Below are positions 1 through 5,150 of a stretch of DNA of 5,150 nt, piece after piece. Source of the stretch: Bacteroidota bacterium (lineage in GTDB: Bacteria > Bacteroidota > Bacteroidia > AKYH767-A > JABDAW01); assembly GCA_023251595.1 (NCBI GenBank), contig JAHEYM010000322.1, forward strand, positions 1-5,150, written 5' to 3'. Positions within the stretch are counted from its first letter, which is position 1, and every line of letters begins with the position of its first letter. Position numbers and translations under genes: made by a program. The notes under the pieces are model-generated. The model saw nothing but the letters and a program-made list of their open reading frames with translations. It searched no databases and had not been told where the DNA came from.

Positions 1-2087
1 GTAACGGATATGGTGATGTTTCTATCACGACTTATGGAGGTGGCAAAGACCCGTGTAGTCTGACAGATCCCGAGTATGTACTTTCAACAATTGTAGATCC
101 TGTAGTTGATCATAAAACAATGACCTTAATTCCACTTGCCGATGGTACAAATCCTGATCTGTCAGCTTATCCGAGAGTTGTGAACGGAACATTTATCGAA
201 GCTATGATAACGGTTGTAAATGGAACAGAGGATAACTTTATCAATACGAGTATCACACCGGTTATTTCCGGTCTTGGCAATACGCATGTGGAGATGGAAT
301 ATGTGGCTTATCCACGTCCCTTGGTTCCTGCTGTTGCAGATCCTATAACAGGTGCTGTTCTTCATTCGGGCGATCAGATTGGTTCATTCACAACAGGATG
401 GAGATTTAATCAGCCCGACCACGAAGTGATAGTGAAAATGGGTAATACATTGAATTTAATTCAGACAACACGCAGAGCATATTTCTTAGTGCTCATCAGT
501 ATAGATGAATCTTTGCCGAAAGGTGTTTACGACATCGGTTTTACGATCGGTGGACAAAAGTTCGATTATACGGGTGCAAATCATGGAGCGATCAGCTATA
601 ATGTTCCCAATTTAAAATTCTGTGTTTCGAATAAAACAGGTACGCTTCAATATGAAAAGTTAGTGCTTGGAAGTGCGGCGTTGCAAAATCTGCAGGTAAA
701 TGTAACTCCTATATTTAAAGGTCTTGAAAATGTGAAATGGTCTATGAACGATGTGAATTATACGGATTTTTCCGGAATGAATAATCACCTCGCCTCTTCT
801 TATGATTCGGCAGCTAACACAGAAACCATAAACATGACACCATTCACCCGATTCCCATCTGTAGATACTGCAAAAATTTTCGTGTTGGAACAGGGGCAGA
901 TAAATACTTCAGGCGATCCTGAAGGCAATGCAGTGGAACTCAGCACGAGCGAATGTCTCGACTATATATATGACGGATTACATTATTCAGCATGCGCGGG
1001 CGATGTTAAAGTTACACCTTTTGGTCCGAGAATCATCATTCAGAAAGCGATGCACATGATAAACGGAGAACCGGTAAAAGACAGTTCTGTTTTCACTTTC
1101 AAACAAGGTAAATATATAGATGTCGAGGTTTTAATAAGCACAGACAATGAAGGTAGCGACATCGCCACTAATACGATCCTGAATATTCAAAGCGGCAATT
1201 GGTTTAATATTATTAAAGACAGTCTTCCCTCTAATTGCACATATTCGAATGGGGTTGTAAATGCAAATATGACTTCTTATTTGCCGGGTGAAAAAAAGGA
1301 TCTCTATCTCTATTATAGATTGAATGAAGGAATATGTTCTGCACAATTCACATCAGCCGAAATTATTTCGAGTATTACAGTGAGTTATAACGGTCAACCG
1401 ATCACTGCAAACTTCAGATATACGGACGGAGAGCCGCTCATTTTCCCGGCAACCGATCTGAGAGTAACAAAGATTGAAGCCGATAAAACCGAGGTTGATC
1501 CCGGAGGTTTGCTCAATCTTACAGTCACTTCAACTAATGGACCTTTGCCTGTAAATAATGCATGGTTGAGAGTTTATTCTATATATACAACTCCGGGACT
1601 GACGGGTTCATCCGACACGGTTCTGATTTCGGAAAAACTATATACTTCACTTTCAGCCTCACAGCAGGTGACATACACTTTCCCATATACGGTAGAAAAG
1701 GATGCAAACTTCGTAACGATTTATGCAAAGATCGATGCAGGAATGAGCGTGTGTGAAATCTGCGAAAACAACAACGACAAATTAAAAATGATTCCGGTTA
1801 GTGGCGGATTATGGATTAATAATGTGAACACAAGTCCGAATCCTTTCGCCGATGCTGCTGTATTTTATTACGAGTTGGGAAGAGATCTTTCAGCAATGCG
1901 TCTCGATATATATACGACAGATGGGAAAGTAATTTCTCTGATTTCTAATTGTCCCGCAGGCATGGGACCACAACGAGTAAGCTGGAACCCGCCACCTTTA
2001 GCTGGTGCAACTTATTTCTATAAATTCACAGGTACCGATATTGACGGAAAGAATTATAATTATTCTGGAAAGATGGTGAGGAGATAG
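1..2087 (+). CDS. Large secreted beta-domain protein with CARDB-like and T9SS sorting domains (5' end missing)
   Basis: The frame is open from the first complete codon (position 3) to the TAG at 2085-2087, giving 694 visible residues. The ATG at 120 is internal, because protein-like sequence rich in Gly, Asp and Val continues upstream of it. Most of the visible part reads as successive beta-sandwich modules with no catalytic motif. Residues near 345-480 look like a DUF11-type adhesion module. Residues near 484-599 (about 1452-1799) resemble a CARDB domain, opening with DLRVTKIEADKTEVDPGG and ending near CENNND. The last ~93 residues (about 1806-2084) are a FlgD-like, type A T9SS domain: SPNPF, then LDIYTTDGKVI, a VSWNPP turn, YFYKF, and the final GKMVRR. 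The protein is inferred to be exported by Sec and T9SS and anchored or released at the surface. Its main activity may lie in the missing N-terminal part. Coding and sorting-domain calls are strong; the inner domain names are tentative. Confidence 0.9.
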   Translation, partial: NGYGDVSITTYGGGKDPCSLTDPEYVLSTIVDPVVDHKTMTLIPLADGTNPDLSAYPRVVNGTFIEAMITVVNGTEDNFINTSITPVISGLGNTHVEMEYVAYPRPLVPAVADPITGAVLHSGDQIGSFTTGWRFNQPDHEVIVKMGNTLNLIQTTRRAYFLVLISIDESLPKGVYDIGFTIGGQKFDYTGANHGAISYNVPNLKFCVSNKTGTLQYEKLVLGSAALQNLQVNVTPIFKGLENVKWSMNDVNYTDFSGMNNHLASSYDSAANTETINMTPFTRFPSVDTAKIFVLEQGQINTSGDPEGNAVELSTSECLDYIYDGLHYSACAGDVKVTPFGPRIIIQKAMHMINGEPVKDSSVFTFKQGKYIDVEVLISTDNEGSDIATNTILNIQSGNWFNIIKDSLPSNCTYSNGVVNANMTSYLPGEKKDLYLYYRLNEGICSAQFTSAEIISSITVSYNGQPITANFRYTDGEPLIFPATDLRVTKIEADKTEVDPGGLLNLTVTSTNGPLPVNNAWLRVYSIYTTPGLTGSSDTVLISEKLYTSLSASQQVTYTFPYTVEKDANFVTIYAKIDAGMSVCEICENNNDKLKMIPVSGGLWINNVNTSPNPFADAAVFYYELGRDLSAMRLDIYTTDGKVISLISNCPAGMGPQRVSWNPPPLAGATYFYKFTGTDIDGKNYNYSGKMVRR

Positions 2088-2126
2088 AATCGGTTTGAAG
2101 TAGAACGATTCGACAAACTGAAATCG

Positions 2127-3656
2127 ATGAGAAAAATATTAGTTGTTTTATTAATTATACTTTCAATAGGCGTTACAGCACAAATTACTTTTCAGAAAAC
2201 TTTTGGCGGAATATCTTATGGTAATGACAGGTCATATTGCGTTCAGCAAACTAGCGATGGAGGGTACATCATTGCAGCTACTATCGATAGTTTCGGTGCT
2301 GGCGCGAGTGATGTTTATTTAATAAAGACCAATAACATTGGAGACACACTCTGGACAAAAACCTTTGGTGGAATAAATGATGACGTTGGTTATTCCGTTC
2401 AGCAAACCACAGATGGCGGATACATCGTGGTCGGATACACCACAAGTTTCGGGGCAGGCAATGCCGATGTTTATTTAATAAGGACCGATAGTATTGGAGA
2501 CACTGTCTGGACAAAGACCTTTGGTGGAATAAATTCGGAACAGGGTTATTCTGTCCAGAAAACAGCCGATGGGGGCTACATCATTGCAGGAGGTACTAGT
2601 AGTTTCGGAGCGGGGAGTGTCGACGTATATTTAATAAAAACCGATAACAACGGAGATACACTCTGGACAAAAACCATTGGGGGAACAGATTATGATTACG
2701 CTTATTCCATTAAGCAAACTACGGATAGTGGCTACATCATTGTCGGTACTAATGGCAATGTTCTTTTAATAAAAACCAATAGCATCGGAGATACACTCTG
2801 GACAAAATATTTTCTTAACGGAAATGCCGGTGAAGGTATCGCCGTTCAGCAAACTTACGATAGCGGCTATATCATTGCCGGAACTTACCATAATAGCGCA
2901 ATGAAAAGCAGTAATGGTTTTTTAATAAAAACGGACAACATCGGAGATACGCTATGGACAAAATTTTTTGGAGGCGGCGGAAGTCATGATAACTTCAATT
3001 CCGTTCAGCAAACAACAGATGGCGGTTACATTATTGGCGGAGGAGGTGAGATGGATTCACATTTAATAAAAACCGACAGCAGCGGAAACGTACTTTGGTC
3101 AAATGCTTTTGGACAAGCATCTCCAGCACTCGCTTGCTATTCTGTTGAACAAACTACCGATGGCGGCTTTATTATAATAACTGGACCAACCTATGGAGCA
3201 GTTATTTATTTAATAAAAACCGATAGCAATGGCAGGAGTGGATGCAATGAATTGACTCCAGACATCTGGACAACCCCACCTTCCACGCTTGTTGGCATCC
3301 CTGCAATGAGCGTGTCTTCATCTCCTACTATTGTAACTACCCCCGCAACAATAACCGGCAGTGGAGGAATAGTAAATACACTTTGCTTTAGTTCAGGCAC
3401 CGGGGAAATTGCTGATAATAAATATTCCGTATTACTTTTCCCCAACCCAACCACCAACACCTTCACCATAAAAAACACTTCATCGAAAGAAAAAACATTG
3501 TTGGAAATAACAAATGTGTTTGGTGAGATTGTTTATACAGAAAAACTTTTTGGCAAAAATGAGTATATCGTTAATCTAAATCTTTCAGAGGGAATTTATT
3601 TTGTTAGAGTGAGCGATGCAGAATCAAATATTGTGAGGAAATTAATTGTTGAATAA
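2127..3656 (+). CDS. Secreted seven-repeat propeller protein with T9SS type A sorting domain
   Basis: A 509-residue protein. Residues 1-18 form a signal peptide: MRK, a Leu/Ile/Val-rich core, and VTA before a likely cleavage leaving Gln19. Residues 23-373 hold seven repeats with the pattern TFGG...YSVQQTTDGGYII.G...D.YLIKTD..GDTLW. Seven units suggest a complete seven-bladed beta-propeller. A Ser/Thr/Pro-rich linker (about 374-431) sits between Cys373 and Cys420. The end (about 436-509) is a type A T9SS domain: LLFPNP, EITNVFGEIV, GIYFVRV, and a final KLIVE. The repeat type is common in uncharacterised exported Bacteroidota proteins, and no ligand is known to me. The ATG at 2127 is chosen because the signal peptide begins directly there; no clear ribosome binding site precedes it. 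It starts 39 bases after the upstream gene and may share its transcript. A binding or adhesion role is inference only. Confidence 0.93.
   Translation: MRKILVVLLIILSIGVTAQITFQKTFGGISYGNDRSYCVQQTSDGGYIIAATIDSFGAGASDVYLIKTNNIGDTLWTKTFGGINDDVGYSVQQTTDGGYIVVGYTTSFGAGNADVYLIRTDSIGDTVWTKTFGGINSEQGYSVQKTADGGYIIAGGTSSFGAGSVDVYLIKTDNNGDTLWTKTIGGTDYDYAYSIKQTTDSGYIIVGTNGNVLLIKTNSIGDTLWTKYFLNGNAGEGIAVQQTYDSGYIIAGTYHNSAMKSSNGFLIKTDNIGDTLWTKFFGGGGSHDNFNSVQQTTDGGYIIGGGGEMDSHLIKTDSSGNVLWSNAFGQASPALACYSVEQTTDGGFIIITGPTYGAVIYLIKTDSNGRSGCNELTPDIWTTPPSTLVGIPAMSVSSSPTIVTTPATITGSGGIVNTLCFSSGTGEIADNKYSVLLFPNPTTNTFTIKNTSSKEKTLLEITNVFGEIVYTEKLFGKNEYIVNLNLSEGIYFVRVSDAESNIVRKLIVE
2193..3245 (+). repeat. Seven in-frame tandem repeats (propeller blades) within the second gene
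   Basis: Units, judged by the end-of-repeat GD-T-L-W motif, lie at 2193-2354, 2355-2510, 2511-2666, 2667-2801, 2802-2957, 2958-3098 and 3099-3245. Their lengths are 54, 52, 52, 45, 52, 47 and 49 residues. The first three share a SFGAG segment that the others lack, and they are the most alike in DNA. For example, an 18-base stretch beginning acctttggtgg recurs exactly at 2361-2378 and 2517-2534, 156 bases apart. The LIK codons begin TTA ATA in all seven units. The seventh unit loses GDTLW and ends in NGRSGC, marking the edge of the domain. Confidence 0.9.
3432..3653 (+). other. T9SS type A C-terminal sorting domain of the second gene
   Basis: Residues about 436-509 carry the conserved PNP box (439-441), the strand motif EITNVFGEIVY, the GIYFVRV strand and a terminal Lys-Leu-Ile-Val-Glu. 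In this family the domain is recognised by the outer-membrane T9SS translocon, and it is commonly cleaved and replaced by a lipopolysaccharide anchor. Whether this protein is anchored or freely released cannot be told from the sequence. Confidence 0.88.
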
Positions 3657-3712
3657 AGTGTTTGAGAATAGATTCAATCTGACTTTCCACTGTATCATAA
3701 ACCAGATCCAAT

Positions 3713-4897
3713 ATGAAAAAAATTGCAATTTTATTTTTTGCAATATTTTTTCTGAATAATATTTCTAATGCTCAATGGACGGCTGTAAATACGGGTTTGC
3801 CGACATCAGGCACAAGTGAATTTGAATCATTTACTTCAATCGGAACTAATCTTTTTGTCGGAACAGGTGTTGGAGTTTATGTTACTTCCGACAACGGCGC
3901 AAACTGGTCGGCGGTGAACACAGGTTTGATAGACACCGATATTGAAGTGCTCGCATCCATAGGAACGACACTGTTTGCAGGAACAGGAAATGGAATATTT
4001 AAATCGAATAATAATGGTGGTAATTGGACAGCGATAAACAGCGGTTTGGATACTTCGATGGGAACCTCTGTTTATGCATTATTTGCAAGTGGTTCCAATC
4101 TTTTTGCAGGAACGGAAGCAGGTGTATTTCTGTCAGTCAGTCCCTACACAAGCTGGACGGCAGTAAATACAGGTTTACAGCAATTCGATTACTACGCTTT
4201 TGCTCAAATAGGGTCATATATATTTACGGGTGGACTTGGAGTTTACCGCACCTCCAACAATGGTGCAAGCTGGGTAAATCTGACTTCTGGTTTACCATCA
4301 TTACTCAATTCCGATTTCGAATCATTTGCGGTGCTTGGGGCGAATGTTTTTGCCGGAGATTTAGGTCTCGGGGTTTATCTGTCAACCGATAGTGGCACAA
4401 ACTGGTCGGCAGTAAATACCGGATTAACCGACACGCACACGCAAGCCCTTGCAGTAGACGGACCAAATCTGTTTGCCGGCGGACTTAATGGTGGCGTATT
4501 TATTTCAATTAATAATGGCGCAAACTGGACCGCAGTAAATACAGGTTTGACAAATCTAACAGTTCTGTCCTTACAGGTATTCGGAAGCTATCTCTTTGCA
4601 GGAACGGCAGGAGGTGTATTCCGAACTCCGCTCAGTTCTTTCGCGGGAATTAAAGATATATATAATAAGAACATCCATGTAAACATTTTTCCTAATCCCT
4701 GCACAAAAACATTTCAGATCACCTGCGATCAACCTGGAATAAAAAATATTGAAATTTATAATGTTTTAGGAAAGTGCGTTTTGCAAAAGGAAATAAATAA
4801 TAAGAATATTGACGTCAGTTCTTTGACTTCTGGAATATATATAATAAAAGTTACCGGAGAAGGGTGGATGGCACAGGAGAAAATAATTAGGAATTAG
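3713..4897 (+). CDS. Secreted Asp-box/BNR-like seven-bladed propeller protein with T9SS type A sorting domain
   Basis: A 394-residue protein. Residues 1-20 form a signal peptide: MKK, a Phe/Ile/Leu-rich core, and SNA before a likely cleavage leaving Gln21. Residues 22-309 hold seven units of about 38-44 residues. Each opens with W[TS]AVNTGL or a variant and contains LFAGT.GGVF.S.NNGANW. Five units carry an Asp-box-like S/T-x-D/N-x-G-x-x-W turn (ending at Trp65, 105, 187, 231 and 272), as in BNR, sialidase-type and sortilin-type propellers. No sialidase catalytic set is visible, so enzyme activity is not claimed. The end (about 323-394) is a type A T9SS domain: IFPNP, IEIYNVLGK, SGIYIIKV, KIIRN. 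The ATG at 3713 fits the signal peptide exactly and has no clear Shine-Dalgarno site. It lies 56 bases after the second gene. A surface binding role is inferred; the ligand is unknown. Confidence 0.93.
   Translation: MKKIAILFFAIFFLNNISNAQWTAVNTGLPTSGTSEFESFTSIGTNLFVGTGVGVYVTSDNGANWSAVNTGLIDTDIEVLASIGTTLFAGTGNGIFKSNNNGGNWTAINSGLDTSMGTSVYALFASGSNLFAGTEAGVFLSVSPYTSWTAVNTGLQQFDYYAFAQIGSYIFTGGLGVYRTSNNGASWVNLTSGLPSLLNSDFESFAVLGANVFAGDLGLGVYLSTDSGTNWSAVNTGLTDTHTQALAVDGPNLFAGGLNGGVFISINNGANWTAVNTGLTNLTVLSLQVFGSYLFAGTAGGVFRTPLSSFAGIKDIYNKNIHVNIFPNPCTKTFQITCDQPGIKNIEIYNVLGKCVLQKEINNKNIDVSSLTSGIYIIKVTGEGWMAQEKIIRN
3776..4639 (+). repeat. Seven in-frame tandem repeats (propeller blades) within the third gene
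   Basis: Units counted from each repeat-opening Trp lie at 3776-3904, 3905-4024, 4025-4153, 4154-4270, 4271-4402, 4403-4525 and 4526-4639. Six of the seven openings are close copies of WTAVNTGL (WSAVNTGL and WTAINSGL included); the fifth is WVNLTSGL. A 24-base DNA core of the form tggacggcagtaaatacagg plus ttt/tta underlies the motif. Asp-boxes are clear at the ends of units 1, 2, 4, 5 and 6. They are degenerate in unit 3 (SVSPYTSW) and lost in unit 7 (FRTPLSSF). Confidence 0.9.
4679..4894 (+). other. T9SS type A C-terminal sorting domain of the third gene
   Basis: Residues about 323-394 hold the PNP box (327-329), the IEIYNVLGK strand, LTSGIYIIKV and a basic KIIRN end. The order of motifs matches the domain at the end of the preceding gene, though the sequences differ at many positions. 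Cys330 and Cys338 near its start and Cys355 are unusual additions. They are the only cysteines in the protein. Confidence 0.88.
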
Positions 4898-4912
4898 GAA
4901 TTACGAATTATG
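4885..4912 (+). repeat. Heptamer tandem repeat AATTANG x4 overlapping a stop codon
   Basis: Four consecutive 7-base units are visible: AATTAGG (4885-4891), AATTAGG (4892-4898), AATTACG (4899-4905) and AATTATG (4906-4912). The first two units supply the final Arg and Asn codons and the TAG stop of the third gene (4895-4897). AT-rich heptamer arrays of this look are familiar to me from intergenic DNA of several bacterial groups, but I cannot name a family. The array marks the change from coding to non-coding sequence. Confidence 0.8.
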
Positions 4913-4929
4913 AGAGTACAGAGTATCAA

Positions 4930-4946
4930 AAACCCTGAAGGGGTTT
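4930..4946. repeat. Short inverted repeat AAACCC/GGGTTT, possible hairpin
   Basis: Perfect 6-base arms (4930-4935 and 4941-4946) flank a 5-base loop, 32 bases after the third gene's stop. On the + strand the hairpin is followed by aacc rather than a T-run, so it is a poor intrinsic terminator for gene 3. On the - strand it runs into five T residues, which is slightly better. It could also be part of a dispersed intergenic repeat. Confidence 0.5.
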
Positions 4947-4979
4947 AACCTTAATAGAACGAGGACGAGCCCACTTTTA

Positions 4980-4999
4980 CCTTCAGCTTTGGCTGGAGG
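4980..4999. repeat. Inverted repeat CCTTCAGC-TTTG-GCTGGAGG, possible hairpin
   Basis: Eight-base arms (4980-4987 and 4992-4999) pair at seven positions by Watson-Crick and at one by G-T, around a 4-base loop. No T-run follows, so a terminator role is not supported. It sits 33 bases after the preceding inverted repeat, and its left arm is complementary to part of that element. Confidence 0.55.
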
Positions 5000-5150
5000 A
5001 TGCCTCAGAAATTGGTTCGAGCCCGTAACGGCAATGTCATTAAGTTAAGCATTTAATAAGCTGGTTTAAAGTTAGTAAAGGTTCGAAATTTACTCTTCGT
5101 CTGTGGATTTTTTCTAACTCTTTTGAATTTCCGATTTTTCCTTACTGGCA

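Larger units (their letters stand above)
4898..5150. other. Non-coding 3' stretch with repeat-like structure and no supported gene
   Basis: No ORF of useful length with a credible start occurs on either strand in these 253 bases. From left to right there is the rest of the heptamer array, two short hairpins, a recurring CGAGCCC word (4966-4972 and 5018-5024), a recurring GGTTCGA word (5014-5020 and 5080-5086) and a small palindromic patch AGTAAA...TTTACT (5074-5094). T-rich sequence then runs to the right edge. A minus-strand frame is open from the right edge to a stop at 5053-5055 (31 residues, very basic), but it is too short to call. The stretch could be an intergenic repeat element or the flank of something beyond the window. 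Confidence 0.6.

Noticed and set aside
120..122. ATG at 120 as the start of gene 1.
   Set aside because: The frame stays open to the left edge, the upstream 39 codons read as the same kind of protein, and no signal peptide follows this ATG, although the C-terminal sorting domain implies export.
960..1912. Recurring ATATATA words in coding sequence (for example near 963, 1580 and 1907).
   Set aside because: They arise from Tyr and Ile codons (TAT, ATA) in an AT-rich genome and show no regular spacing.
1..2087. Gene 1 as a PorU2-like or C25-type T9SS sortase or peptidase.
   Set aside because: No catalytic His or Cys motif and no family-specific sequence is visible in the part present. The missing N-terminus could hold an enzyme, but this cannot be argued from the window.
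2281..2514. Minus-strand ORF of 77 residues opposite the blades of gene 2, with other antisense ORFs at 162-365, 1131-1346 and 3206-3478.
   Set aside because: They lie wholly inside strongly supported + strand genes, show no domain or signal, and owe their length to the repeat or codon pattern of the sense strand.
4024..4392. A 122-residue + strand ORF in another frame inside gene 3.
   Set aside because: The gene 3 frame carries the signal peptide, repeats and sorting domain; this overlapping frame has no protein-like pattern.
5011..5031. GGTTCGAGCCC resembles a tRNA T-arm.
   Set aside because: The flanks do not pair as a T-stem, there is no acceptor, D or anticodon arm around it, and GGTTCGA occurs again at 5080-5086 without tRNA context.
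5101..5137. T-runs near the right edge as an intrinsic terminator.
   Set aside because: No stable stem lies directly upstream; the runs fit general AT-richness.
5053..5148. Minus-strand open frame of 31 residues, rich in Lys and Arg, running off the right edge and stopping at 5053-5055.
   Set aside because: Too short, no recognisable motif, and other frames across the same bases are also open. It could be the end of a gene beyond the edge, but the window cannot show it.

Overview
The window looks like a chromosomal stretch from a member of the Bacteroidota. All three genes end in a C-terminal sorting domain of the type IX secretion system (T9SS). Two start with signal peptides whose predicted cleavage leaves Gln at +1, as is common in that phylum. 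None of the starts has a convincing Shine-Dalgarno sequence, also usual there. The DNA is AT-rich and codes densely on the + strand. No genus can be named from the sequence.

Layout: (1) Positions 1-2087 hold the 3' part of a long gene. Its frame is open to the left edge, so the real start lies outside the window. It encodes a large, apparently all-beta surface or secreted protein ending in a CARDB-like domain and a FlgD-like T9SS domain. (2) After 39 bases, 2127-3656 encodes a secreted protein with seven repeats of about 45-54 residues, probably a seven-bladed beta-propeller, followed by a Ser/Thr/Pro-rich linker and a T9SS domain. (3) After 56 bases, 3713-4897 encodes a second secreted propeller, also with seven repeats. 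Its repeats are of a different type (W-[TS]-A-V-N-T-G-L with Asp-boxes), and it too ends in a T9SS domain. (4) Positions 4898-5150 have no supported gene. This stretch holds a heptamer tandem repeat that starts inside the end of gene 3, two short hairpins whose arms could pair with each other, and AT-rich sequence to the right edge.

The three genes are co-directional and closely spaced, so they may be co-transcribed, but no promoter could be identified. All three products would use the Sec pathway and then T9SS to reach the cell surface or medium. The T9SS machinery itself is not in the window. No enzyme active site, transporter, regulator, mobile-element gene, CRISPR array or RNA gene was recognised. 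The window therefore looks like a cluster of exported, probably adhesive or ligand-binding proteins of unknown target. I do not see convincing evidence of a new kind of system. The observations most worth checking are the paired seven-repeat architectures, the uneven repeat divergence in gene 2, and the repeat-like element after gene 3.
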